A DNA stretch of 64,000 bases. Source: Streptomyces sp. NBC_00306. GTDB taxonomy: Bacteria; Actinomycetota; Actinomycetes; Streptomycetales; Streptomycetaceae. This document shows positions 7,232 to 15,179 of the stretch, one piece after another. The stretch covers positions 3,720,001 to 3,784,000 of the forward strand of contig NZ_CP108032.1 of the NCBI RefSeq assembly GCF_036169555.1, given 5' to 3'. Position numbers and translations under genes: made by a program. The first letter of the stretch is position 1. Each line of letters opens with the position of its first letter. The notes under the pieces were generated by a model. That model did no database searches. It was not told where the DNA came from and saw only the letters and a list, made by a program, of their open reading frames with translations.

Positions 7232-8872
7232 TCAGCCCGCGCGGCGGTGCACCTTCGCCCGGGACCGCTTCTCCACGTACATCCGCTGGTCGGCGGACTG
7301 CAGGACCTCGTCCACGGACATCCCGCAGCTCGCCCAGCCGATGCCGAAGCTCGCCCCGACCCGCACACCCCGGCCGTCCACCCGGATCGGCAGGATGATG
7401 GCGTTCCGCAGGCGAACGGCCAGGTCAGCGGCGTCCGCCGCTCCCAGGCCGTCGGCGAGGACGACGAATTCGTCACCCCCGAGCCGCGCGACGGTGTCCC
7501 CCTCGCGCACACCCGTCGTCAGCCGGCGCGCGACCTCGACCAGCACCGCGTCGCCGGTCTGGTGCCCGAACCGGTCGTTGATCGACTTGAAGCCGTCCAG
7601 GTCGCAGAAGAGAACCGCGAGCCCCTTCGTACCGTCGTCGATCTCACTGTCCGGCGCGATCGTGTGCACATGGTGGTCGTAGGGCACGCCCACCGGCCCG
7701 AAGTCGAAGCCCTCGGTGTGGAAGATCGTGTCGGGGTCGGCGTCGTACGCCGCGTCCAGCGCCTCGATCGCCGCCTCCCGCGCCCCGTGCGGCCGCTCGC
7801 ACAGCCGCGAGCTGAGCCGGGCCCGCAGCTCGGCGCTGTTGGGCAGTCCGGTCAGCGCGTCGTGCGAGGCCCGGTGCGCCAGCTGGAGCTCGTGGCGCTT
7901 GCGGTCCTCGATGTCCTCGACGTGCGTGAGCAGAAAGCGCGGCCCGTCGGCGGTGTCGGCGACCACGGAGTTCCGCAGCGAGACCCAGACGTACGAACCG
8001 TCCCGCCGCCCCAGCCGCAGCTCGGCCCGCCCGCCCTCGGCGGAGGTCCGCAGCAGCGTGCCGACGTCCTCGGGGTGCACCAGGTCGGCGAAGGAGTAGC
8101 GCCGCATCGCCGACGCCGGCCGCCCCAGCAGCCGGCACAGCGCGTCGTTGGTGCGCAGCAGCCTGCCGTGCTGATCGCCGCCCATCTCCGCGATCGCCAT
8201 CCCGCTGGGCGCGTATTCGAAGGCCTGGCGAAACGACTCCTCGCTCGCGCGCAGCGCCTGCTGCTCGCGTTCCAGGCGGACCAGCGCCCGCTGCATGTTT
8301 GCTCGCAGCCGGGCGTTGCTGATCGCAATCGCCGCCTGGGACGCGTACATCTGGAGGGCTTCCTGGCCCCACGGACCCGGACGGCGGCCGTTGCGCGGCC
8401 GGTCCACCGAGATGACTCCAAGGAGTTCACGGCCGCCGCCCGATGCGTACATCGGCGCGTAGAGCCGGTCCTGGGGGTGCCACTCGTCCTCGAAGCGGGG
8501 ATCGGGACCTTCGGTGTGCCACTGCGGCACGTCGTCCTCGATGAGCACCCAGCCCTCGGTGTGCGGGATGAACCGCAGCTCGCCCCAGGCCTCGCCCATG
8601 GACAGCCGGCGCTCCCACGAGGGACGCGAGCCGACCCGGCCGGTGATCAGGGCCTCGGCGGCCGCACTGCCGGCGAACGCGGCGACCACGAGATCACCGT
8701 CGGGGCGTACGAGGTTCACACACGCCAGCTCGTAGCCGAGTCCCGCCACGATCCCGTCGGCGACGGTCTGCAGGGTGTCGGCCAGGCTGCGGGCCGTGTT
8801 GAGGTCGGCGACCACCTTGTGCAGCTGCCGCAGGGTCGCAAGACGGACGTAGGGCTCCGACTCGGTCTCCAT
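7232..8872 (-). CDS. cdgB: Diguanylate cyclase with GAF and PAS domains
   Basis: A 546-residue cytoplasmic protein. A GAF domain occupies about residues 20-175, a short helical linker follows, a PAS domain lies at about 205-325, and a GGDEF domain at about 335-540. The active-site motif GGDEF near residue 465 is intact. Five residues before it is REGD, an RxxD inhibitory I-site, so the protein should make c-di-GMP with product feedback. There is an unusual insert of about 65 residues between the first GGDEF-domain helix (DALTGLPNSAEL) and the strand VLFCDLDGFKSIND. Domain order and neighbourhood match CdgB, a BldD-controlled cyclase of S. coelicolor. A palindrome that could bind BldD or Crp is 128 bases upstream. 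Confidence 0.87.
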   Translation of the reverse strand: METESEPYVRLATLRQLHKVVADLNTARSLADTLQTVADGIVAGLGYELACVNLVRPDGDLVVAAFAGSAAAEALITGRVGSRPSWERRLSMGEAWGELRFIPHTEGWVLIEDDVPQWHTEGPDPRFEDEWHPQDRLYAPMYASGGGRELLGVISVDRPRNGRRPGPWGQEALQMYASQAAIAISNARLRANMQRALVRLEREQQALRASEESFRQAFEYAPSGMAIAEMGGDQHGRLLRTNDALCRLLGRPASAMRRYSFADLVHPEDVGTLLRTSAEGGRAELRLGRRDGSYVWVSLRNSVVADTADGPRFLLTHVEDIEDRKRHELQLAHRASHDALTGLPNSAELRARLSSRLCERPHGAREAAIEALDAAYDADPDTIFHTEGFDFGPVGVPYDHHVHTIAPDSEIDDGTKGLAVLFCDLDGFKSINDRFGHQTGDAVLVEVARRLTTGVREGDTVARLGGDEFVVLADGLGAADAADLAVRLRNAIILPIRVDGRGVRVGASFGIGWASCGMSVDEVLQSADQRMYVEKRSRAKVHRRAG

Positions 8873-8999
8873 GCTCGCTCTCCCCGAGACCTCGACAGCA
8901 AACTCCAGGGTTCTGATCGGCCTTCTCGTTGCGGTATCACGGCCACTGAATCACAGCGAGCTGTCCACTCGGTACACAGGGTCAACAAATAGTGCACTC

Positions 9000-9015
9000 T
9001 GTGACTCAAGTCACA
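9000..9015. promoter_or_regulatory. Palindromic BldD/Crp-type operator upstream of cdgB
   Basis: TGTGACTCAAGTCACA is a perfect inverted repeat (7-bp arms, 2-bp centre). It contains GTGAC and GTCAC, matching both the BldD pattern (AGTGA...TCACC type) and the Streptomyces Crp pattern GTG(N6)GNCAC. It lies between divergent cdgB and the flavin reductase gene. Confidence 0.6.
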
Positions 9016-9164
9016 TCAAATGACCAGGGGTTGCGGTGGCGGGTGGATGTGCGCTCGGACTTTCCCGGCCTTCCCGGAACGCAAATCCCGGCCGCTGGAC
9101 CTAGGTCCTGCCTGGTCCCCGGGCCCGATGCGGGTCCGGGACGGCCGAGGTTAGCGTTCCCGGT

Positions 9165-9719
9165 GTGCTTCCGACGACCCCTGCCTCCGCGCCCGCCGTC
9201 ATCCCCCATCCTGAGGGGGTGACGAACGAGGATTTCCGCGCAGCCATGTCCCGGCTCGCCGCGGGTGTGGTGCTGGTGACCGCGTACGACGCCGACGACG
9301 GCCCGCGCGGCGAGGACGTCGGTATGACCGCGACCGCGTTCCTCTCGGTGTCTCTGGAACCCCCGCTGGTGATGGTGAGCCTGCGCGACGGCTCCCGGAT
9401 GGACGACCTGCTGGCCGAACAGCCACTGTGGGGGGTCTCGGTGCTGTCCGAGAGCCAGCGTCACATCGCGGGCCGCTTCGCGATGAAGGGCCGGATCAGC
9501 GACCGGCTGCTGTTCGAGGACATCCCCTACGTCCGGGGCGAGGTGAGCGGTGCGCTGCTGGTCGGCGGTGCGCTGGCGACGCTGGAGTGCCGTACGGAAC
9601 AGCGGGTGGTGGCGGGCGACCACACCCTGGTGATCGCCCGGGTCCTGGAGGCGAACCTGCCGAGCGGGGAGGGCGGCCCGCTGACGTATTTCCGGGGCAG
9701 GTACCGCCAGTTGAACTGA
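9165..9719 (+). CDS. Flavin reductase-like, FMN-binding domain protein
   Basis: A 184-residue protein with the split-barrel flavin reductase fold. FRAAMSRLAAGVVLVTA starts the domain, GMTATAFLSVSLEPPLVMVSL is the flavin-binding strand-loop, and SVLSESQRHIAGRFA and DHTLVIARVLEA follow in the usual order. Such enzymes use NAD(P)H to reduce FMN or FAD, often for a partner monooxygenase, but no partner is adjacent. The GTG at 9165 is used. A GTG at 9219 would give VTNEDFRAAM and is possible, because the first 18 residues look unstructured. Confidence 0.85.
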   Translation: MLPTTPASAPAVIPHPEGVTNEDFRAAMSRLAAGVVLVTAYDADDGPRGEDVGMTATAFLSVSLEPPLVMVSLRDGSRMDDLLAEQPLWGVSVLSESQRHIAGRFAMKGRISDRLLFEDIPYVRGEVSGALLVGGALATLECRTEQRVVAGDHTLVIARVLEANLPSGEGGPLTYFRGRYRQLN

Positions 9720-10062
9720 CGGGCGGCGGCGCGGGGCCGTGTGCCGGCCTGTCGGGCACGTGAGCGCACAGGCCGTACATGGAGCCTGTCCGGCGCGGGC
9801 GGACACGGCCAGCGCACCCGGCTCGTCCGACGCGGCGGACACAAGCCGTACAACACGCCCGTCCGGCAGTTGAGGACAGGGCCTGCACACCCAGCCCGTC
9901 CGGCGCGGGCGGACACGGCCAGCGCACCCGCTCGTCGGGCGCGGGCAGACACACCCAGCCCGTCCGGCGCTTGAGGACACGGCCCGCACAGCGGTACCGG
10001 GGCGCGCGGACCGGCGCAATCGGCAGGCGGGGCACGGCCCGGGGCCCGGGGCCTGGCCGGAA
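9720..10062. repeat. Gene-free repeat block between convergent genes
   Basis: This 343-base stretch holds no gene. A 33-base segment beginning GTCCGGCGCGGGCGGACACG occurs at 9788-9820 and again at 9898-9930, 110 bases apart. Variants of GCCCGTCCGGCG plus TTGAGGACA occur at about 9858 and 9958. This motif is a familiar dispersed intergenic repeat in Streptomyces, known from general knowledge and not searched here. Confidence 0.65.
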
Positions 10063-10488
10063 CTACCAGTCCCGCCCCGCGCGGCCCCGCTTCGTCTCCG
10101 CCCGCTGCTTCTTCTCCCGCAGCCGCCGTTCGTTGATGCCGCGCGGAATCCTCGTCGCCCGTCGCGGCTTCGGCGGCGGCGCCGTCGCCTCGGCGAGCAG
10201 GGCCGCCAGCCGGACCGCCGCGGTCTCCCGGTTGCGCCACTGAGAGCGGTGCTCGGACGCGCGGACCGCGATCACACCGCCGACCAGCCGCCCCGCGAGC
10301 CGCTCCAGCGCGCGGTCCTTCCAGACCTGCGGCAGCGAGTCCGTGTTCGCCAGGTCGAAGCGCAGCTCGACCTGCGAGTCACTGGTGTTGACGTGCTGGC
10401 CGCCGGGCCCGGACGACCGGGAGAAACGCCAGATGAGCTCGGCCTCCGGCAGGGAGACCGAACCGCGGATGATGTAGGGCCCGGACAT
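10063..10488 (-). CDS. arfB: Peptidyl-tRNA hydrolase ArfB (ribosome rescue)
   Basis: A 141-residue homologue of ArfB/YaeJ, which enters ribosomes stalled on non-stop mRNAs and hydrolyses peptidyl-tRNA. The release-factor motif GGQ is in SSGPGGQHVNTSDS, near residues 26-39. The C-terminal tail is strongly basic (INERRLREKKQRAETKRGRA) and fits the mRNA channel. The ATG at 10488 gives MSGPYIIRGSV; the long upstream extension of the frame has no coding character. Length is normal for the family. Confidence 0.9.
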   Translation of the reverse strand: MSGPYIIRGSVSLPEAELIWRFSRSSGPGGQHVNTSDSQVELRFDLANTDSLPQVWKDRALERLAGRLVGGVIAVRASEHRSQWRNRETAAVRLAALLAEATAPPPKPRRATRIPRGINERRLREKKQRAETKRGRAGRDW

Positions 10489-10570
10489 GTGTCCATGGTC
10501 GCCTGCCCGCGCCTTTCGCGTCACCCCGTTTTCGACGCCGTCCGGCGCAATCCCGCGGCACACGGCGCGA

Positions 10571-10623
10571 TCCGGTGGCGAACCCGGCGGAACGTGGCGG
10601 AACCCGACGGAACCCGGCGGACC
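10571..10623. repeat. Five-unit 10-bp tandem repeat upstream of terD
   Basis: Five degenerate 10-base units of the type AACCCGGCGG follow one another without a break. A 13-base direct repeat CGCATGGAACCTC at 10640-10652 and 10655-10667 follows. They occupy the 265-base gap upstream of terD. Confidence 0.6.
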
Positions 10624-10753
10624 GCTTGCGTACGGAATCCGCATGGAACCTCTTCGCATGGAACCTCGCAGTCCCCTGCCCGCGTTATGTCGGGTGACGG
10701 TAGCTTCGGGAGGGCTCGAAGCCCGCACACTCGAACACGAAGGGGACATCCCA

Positions 10754-11329
10754 ATGGCAGTAAGCCTGTCCAAGGGCGGCAACGTCTCGCTCACCAAGGA
10801 GGCACCGGGCCTGACCGCCGTCACGGTCGGCCTCGGCTGGGACGTCCGCACCACCACCGGCACCGACTTCGACCTCGACGCCTCGGCGATCGGCGTCAAC
10901 CCCGGCGGCAAGGTGGCCTCCGACGCCCACTTCGTCTTCTTCAACAACAAGTCGACGCCGGACCAGACCATCGTCCACACCGGCGACAACCGCACGGGCG
11001 AGGGCGGCGGCGACGACGAGCAGATCAACGTCAACCTCGCGGGCCTGCCCGCCGACGTCGACAAGATCGTCTTCCCGGTCTCCATCTACGACGCCGTCAC
11101 CCGCAGCCAGAACTTCGGCCAGGTGCGCAACGCCTACATCCGTATCGTCAACCAGGCCGGCGGCGCCGAGCTCGCGCGCTACGACCTGAGCGAGGACGCG
11201 GCCACCGAGACCGCGATGGTCTTCGGCGAGCTGTACCGCAATGGCGCGGAGTGGAAGTTCCGCGCGGTCGGCCAGGGGTACGCCTCGGGCCTGGAGGGCA
11301 TCGCCCGCGACTTCGGCGTCAACCTCTGA
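10754..11329 (+). CDS. TerD family protein
   Basis: A 191-residue TerD-domain protein of the tellurium-resistance/stress family. It shows the hallmark start SLSKGGNVSLTKEAPGL, the calcium-site region DFDLDASA near residues 39-46, FVFFNNKS, and DNRTGEGGGDDEQINVNL with the second acidic calcium cluster, then FGELYRNGAEWKFRAVGQGY near the end. TerD proteins bind calcium and are linked to stress and envelope functions and, in Streptomyces, to differentiation. The gene stands alone here and is not in a ter cluster. AAGGGG upstream of the ATG at 10754 supports the start. Confidence 0.92.
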   Translation: MAVSLSKGGNVSLTKEAPGLTAVTVGLGWDVRTTTGTDFDLDASAIGVNPGGKVASDAHFVFFNNKSTPDQTIVHTGDNRTGEGGGDDEQINVNLAGLPADVDKIVFPVSIYDAVTRSQNFGQVRNAYIRIVNQAGGAELARYDLSEDAATETAMVFGELYRNGAEWKFRAVGQGYASGLEGIARDFGVNL

Positions 11330-11365
11330 TCCTCACCGTCGACGTAACGACGTCCGCCTCGGCGG

Positions 11366-11398
11366 GGAAGCCCGCGGCCGCACCGGCCGCGGGCTTCC
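11366..11398. terminator. Hairpin terminator after terD
   Basis: Perfect 15-bp stem with a three-base CAC loop: GGAAGCCCGCGGCCG pairs with CGGCCGCGGGCTTCC. It begins 37 bases after the terD stop and faces the convergent peptidase gene. Confidence 0.8.
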
Positions 11399-11400
11399 GT

Positions 11401-11475
11401 CGTACAGAGCCCGGGCGAACACAGCCCGGACGTACACAGCCCGGACGTTCAGAACCCGGACGTTCAGAGCCAGGA
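11401..11475. repeat. 15-bp tandem repeat, five units
   Basis: Five consecutive 15-base units of the type CGTACACAGCCCGGA fill the space right after the terD terminator. Units differ at one to four positions. No gene covers them. The stop of the peptidase gene is 32 bases further on. Confidence 0.85.
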
Positions 11476-11506
11476 CGTCCATTGCTCAACTCACCTGCCC
11501 CCGCCG

Positions 11507-12910
11507 TCACGGCGCGTCCGGCTTCTCCTCGCCGTACAGCCAGGTGTCCCACACCGCGTCCAGATCCTTGCCTGACATCTTCTCCACGTACGACGTGAAG
11601 TCGGCGGTCGACGCGTTGCCGTACATCCGCGTCTGAGCCCACAGCGGCAGGATCCTGAAGAACATCGGGTCGCCCACCGCCTCACGGACCTTGTGCAGGA
11701 CCATCGCGCCCCGCCAGTACACCGGGTCCTCGGAGATGTCCGCCGCGCTCGGCGGATCGGCGGCGGGGAACCCCCAGTTGGCGTCGTCGGCGAAGGCCTC
11801 CTCGAAGCTCTCCTGCGCCGGTATGTCGTTGTAGTCCTCGTCCCAGAGCCACTGCGCATAGGTCGCGAAGCCCTCGTTGAGCCACATGTCCTTCCACGTC
11901 TTCGGCGTCACGGAGTTGCCGTACCACTGGTGGGCGATCTCGTGGACGAGGGTCGCCTCGTCGAACTCGCCCACCGGGAAGACGGGACGGGTCTGCGTCT
12001 CCAGGGCGTAACCCACCTCGCCGTCGGGGACGACGATCACACCGAAGGCCCCGAAGGGATACCGGCCGAACTTCTTCGCCGACCAGCTCATCATCGTGGG
12101 GACCTGGGTGAGCAGTTCCTCGGTCTCCTCCGCCACCGCCGGGTCGACCGCGGTGATGACAGGCTGACCGGTGCGGGGCAGCGCGGACGGCGTCAGGTCG
12201 TAGCGGCCGATCGCGACCGTCGCCGCGTACGACGGCATCACGTGCTCGGACTTCCAGAAGAACGTGGTCTTGTCACCCGTGGAGTACTGGTCGTGCAGCA
12301 CTCCGTTGGAGATGCCCTGGAGCCCCTTCGGCACAGTGATCTTGATGTCGTAGGTGGCCTTGTCGCTCGGGTGATGGTTGCCCGGGAACCACGCCATCGA
12401 GCCCGCCGGCTGACCGACCGCCAGCGCGCCGTCCGCGGTCCGCAGCCAGCCCTCCTCGGCATGGTCGACGTCGACGACGGTCCGGGGGGTGCCGGAGTAG
12501 CGGACGACCGCCCGCACCCGGCCCCCCTTGGGCACGGCCTTGTCCAGGTGCACCGTCACCTCGTCGCCCGCCCGGTCGACCGTGGCCTTACGGGCCCCGA
12601 GGGTGACGCTGTCGACGGTGAGCCCGTGCAGATCGAGGTTGAAGGCGCTCAGGTCCTGCGTCGCCTTCGCGATGATTTCGGCGGTGCCCGCGAGACGGCC
12701 GGTCTCCGGGTCGTAATCGAGCGTCAGACCGTAATGGCTTACGTCATAACCGCCGTTGCCCAGCTTCGCGAACAGCGGGTCCCCCGCCCCGGCCGCCCCC
12801 GGCTTGCCGTGCACCTCCGGATGTCCGGCACCGTTGAGACTCGGGCAACCCGTGAGCAGCAGCATCGCTGCGGCGGACATCGCGACCGGAAAGAGGCGTC
12901 TTCGGTACAT
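11507..12910 (-). CDS. M1-family zinc metallopeptidase, lipoprotein
   Basis: A 467-residue secreted aminopeptidase-type enzyme. The signal peptide ends in the lipobox LLTGC, so it should be anchored outside the membrane. The N-terminal beta domain is followed by the gluzincin site HEIAHQW (His323, Glu324, His327), with the third zinc ligand Glu346 in NEGFATYAQ, 19 residues after His327. It is shorter than typical M1 aminopeptidases and lacks the large C-terminal helical domain. A GAMEN-like motif is not obvious; YALETQT occupies its place. It probably cleaves peptides at the cell surface. Confidence 0.87.
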   Translation of the reverse strand: MYRRRLFPVAMSAAAMLLLTGCPSLNGAGHPEVHGKPGAAGAGDPLFAKLGNGGYDVSHYGLTLDYDPETGRLAGTAEIIAKATQDLSAFNLDLHGLTVDSVTLGARKATVDRAGDEVTVHLDKAVPKGGRVRAVVRYSGTPRTVVDVDHAEEGWLRTADGALAVGQPAGSMAWFPGNHHPSDKATYDIKITVPKGLQGISNGVLHDQYSTGDKTTFFWKSEHVMPSYAATVAIGRYDLTPSALPRTGQPVITAVDPAVAEETEELLTQVPTMMSWSAKKFGRYPFGAFGVIVVPDGEVGYALETQTRPVFPVGEFDEATLVHEIAHQWYGNSVTPKTWKDMWLNEGFATYAQWLWDEDYNDIPAQESFEEAFADDANWGFPAADPPSAADISEDPVYWRGAMVLHKVREAVGDPMFFRILPLWAQTRMYGNASTADFTSYVEKMSGKDLDAVWDTWLYGEEKPDAP

Positions 12911-13008
12911 GTCCCGATCCTAGAGGCGGGACATGTACCGACCACCAGGGGTTCGCACGGCATGTCCTGCGCCAACTCCGGTGCCGTCGACGGAAGTTGA
13001 CGGACACA

Positions 13009-13566
13009 TCAGCGGCCGAGCGCCGCCACGCCCGCCGCGGCGAACTGGTCGTCCAGGTCGCCGCTCGGCGCACCGGCCACCCCGATACCCGCGATCGGAG
13101 CACCCTTGGCCTGGACCGGGACGCCGCCCGCGAGGAACAGCGTGCCGGGAATGTCCTTCAGGTTCGGGGCCTGCGCCAGGCGCTTGGCGAGCTCGGAGGT
13201 GGGCGCGTTCCAGGAGACCGCGGTGAACGCCTTCTTCTCCGCCGACTCGTACGACTGCGGACCGGCGCCGTCACCGCGCAGGGTGACCAGGGTGTTGCCG
13301 TTGCGGTCGACGACAGCGACCGTGACGCGCTGTCCGGCCTTCTCGGCGGCGTCCAGCGCGGCCTGAGCGGCCTTGGCCGCCGCGTCGACGGTCAGATGCG
13401 TGGACTGCTGGAGGTTGCGGTTCGCCGGGTCGGCGCTCACCGCGGCGAGCGACTCGGCGGCCGGCGCGGAGGCGTTCGCCGTCACCGCACCGAACGTTCC
13501 CGCGCCGAGCGCGGCGGCGGCGACAGCGCCGGTCAGGACACGGGCACGCAGAGACATCTTCTTCAT
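13009..13566 (-). CDS. hbpS: Secreted haem-binding sensor protein HbpS
   Basis: A 185-residue protein with a Sec signal peptide (basic MKKMSLRARV, hydrophobic core, cleavage near TANASA) followed by a GlcG/HbpS domain: LTVDAAAKAAQAALDAAEKAG, VTVAVVDRNGNTLVTLRGD, SYESAEKKAFTAVSW and GGVPVQAKGAPIAGIGVAGA. In S. reticuli HbpS binds haem and iron outside the cell and controls the sensor kinase SenS under redox stress. It is divergent from senS here, as in that system. AGGAG upstream of the ATG at 13566 supports the start. The 234-base gap to senS holds no gene, and I could not identify a SenR site in it. Confidence 0.88.
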   Translation of the reverse strand: MKKMSLRARVLTGAVAAAALGAGTFGAVTANASAPAAESLAAVSADPANRNLQQSTHLTVDAAAKAAQAALDAAEKAGQRVTVAVVDRNGNTLVTLRGDGAGPQSYESAEKKAFTAVSWNAPTSELAKRLAQAPNLKDIPGTLFLAGGVPVQAKGAPIAGIGVAGAPSGDLDDQFAAAGVAALGR

Positions 13567-13800
13567 GATCGTCGGCTCCTGGGGTGAGTACGGAGAAGGG
13601 CGGGGAAGCGGAGGTGTCCCCCTCTGCCATCGATCCTCGGGCCGGATCCGGGGCCTGGCGGTCGGCGTAGCGGCTGGTGAACGCAGGCATGATGGATGAC
13701 GGCCGGGTCAGCCGAACGGTCGATGCGGGGACGGTCCCGCCGGGTCACGATGCGAAGCAGGACGAGCCGGCCCACGAGGAGATCCCCGGGAGACAAGACG

Positions 13801-15009
13801 ATGTCGCACGCACCGCCCGCCGCCGGACGGGCCCCCGACAGCGGGCCTGCCGACAGCCGGGCCTCCGGCGCCGGGGACGACCACAGCGGCCGGGACGCGG
13901 ACGACCGATGGCTGGCGACGGTGATGAACACCGCCTTCCTCGCCCTCCTCGCCGGATCGCTGCTGCGCTATCTCCTCAAGCACCCCGACAGCCCGCGGCT
14001 GCCGTGGGTCGTCGGACTCGGCATCACCCTCGCCGTACTCCAGCTCGCCGGCCACCGGCTGATCGCCCGGCGCCCCGGGCGGCCCGCGCTCGTCCTGCTC
14101 GGCGCGATCGTCACCTGCTGGGTCGTCATCGTGCTGCTCGCCCCCAGCTTCGCCTGGTGCGCCGTCCCTCTGATCTACACCGTCCTGCGGACCCTGCCCA
14201 CCCGCGCGGCCGTCGCGCTCGTCGGCGTGCTGTGCGCGCTGGTGATGATCGCCGAGTGGCGGATCTCCGACGACGTCGACCCGAACCTCTTCCTCGTACC
14301 ACCGGCCGTCACCGTCCTGGCCACCGCCGTCTTCCTCCATATGCGGCGCCAGGCCGAACGCCTGGCCGCCACCGAACGCCGCGAAGGCACGCTCGCCGAA
14401 CGCGAGCGGCTGTCCATGGAGATCCACGACACCCTCGCGCAGAGCCTGTCGAGCCAGCAGATGCTCCTCCAGGCCGCGGAACGCACCTGGGACAGCGATC
14501 CGACGACCGCCCGCGGTCACGTCCGTACCGCCGAGTCGATCGCGGAACGCAGCCTCGCCGAGGCCCGGCGCTTCGTGCACGACCTCGCACCCGCCGACCT
14601 GGCCGAGGGCGGCGGACTCGCCGAGGCGCTGCGCACCCTGGCCCTGCGCGAGTCCACCGACACGCTGCGGGTCCGCCTCCATGTCGACGGAACCCCCGTG
14701 CCGCTGCCCGACCGGGTGCAGTCGGCGCTGCTGCGGATCGCCCAGGGCGCGCTGGCGAACGTGACCGAGCACGCGGGCGCCTCCACGGCGACGCTCACCC
14801 TCAGCCACCTGGACGACCAGGTGGTGCTGGACATCGCGGACGACGGCCACGGCTTCGCCCCGCCGACCGACGCGCCCTCCGGGGGACGCGGGCACGGCCT
14901 GGCGGCGATGCGCGCCCGCGTGCGCCAGCTGGGCGGCACCCTGACGATCGAATCGGCACCGGGCGAGGGCACGGTGGTGTCCGCGGCGATCCCGCTGGAG
15001 GACCGATGA
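13801..15009 (+). CDS. senS: Redox-responsive sensor histidine kinase SenS
   Basis: A 402-residue NarL-type kinase. After a charged N-terminus of about 40 residues there are about five membrane helices (residues 42-185), then a HisKA_3 box with the phospho-acceptor His in SMEIHDTLAQSL and a C-terminal ATPase with DIADDGHGF and GRGHGLAAMRARV. The ATG at 13801 follows GGGAGACAAGACG and is preferred over a start at 13696. SenS partners with extracellular HbpS and the regulator SenR. Its TGA overlaps the ATG of a small ORF (ATGA) rather than that of senR. Confidence 0.88.
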   Translation: MSHAPPAAGRAPDSGPADSRASGAGDDHSGRDADDRWLATVMNTAFLALLAGSLLRYLLKHPDSPRLPWVVGLGITLAVLQLAGHRLIARRPGRPALVLLGAIVTCWVVIVLLAPSFAWCAVPLIYTVLRTLPTRAAVALVGVLCALVMIAEWRISDDVDPNLFLVPPAVTVLATAVFLHMRRQAERLAATERREGTLAERERLSMEIHDTLAQSLSSQQMLLQAAERTWDSDPTTARGHVRTAESIAERSLAEARRFVHDLAPADLAEGGGLAEALRTLALRESTDTLRVRLHVDGTPVPLPDRVQSALLRIAQGALANVTEHAGASTATLTLSHLDDQVVLDIADDGHGFAPPTDAPSGGRGHGLAAMRARVRQLGGTLTIESAPGEGTVVSAAIPLEDR

Positions 15010-15179
15010 CCGCGGTACTCCGCGAAGGCGAGCTGTACGGCACGGCCGGACGGCGCGCGCTTCACCGGGGCGCGCCCACGGCCCCCCGCACGCCCACCCC
15101 GGGAGCGCCCATAACCCCCCGCACGCCCACCCCGGGAGCGCCCATGACCGCCGCCCGCTTCGAAGGGAAGCGCCCATGA
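15006..15179 (+). CDS. Candidate 57-residue ORF bridging senS and senR
   Basis: An open frame starting in the ATGA overlap with the senS stop and ending in the ATGA overlap with the senR start. It begins MTAVLREGEL, echoing the senR start MTAVRIL, then encodes two copies of an 11-residue Pro/Thr/Gly repeat (units like PRTPTPGAPIT) and ends MTAARFEGKRP. It may be translated as a coupling peptide, or it may be a remnant of a duplicated senR start. I know of no family for it. An internal ATG at 15144 would give an 11-residue leader. Confidence 0.3.
   Translation: MTAVLREGELYGTAGRRALHRGAPTAPRTPTPGAPITPRTPTPGAPMTAARFEGKRP
15082..15147. repeat. 33-bp tandem duplication upstream of senR
   Basis: Two 33-base units, 15082-15114 and 15115-15147, differ only near the end (CCCATAACC versus CCCATGACC). 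Each ends in a copy of the senR start context GCGCCCATGACC. A third copy of that context is the senR start itself at 15176. Confidence 0.85.
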
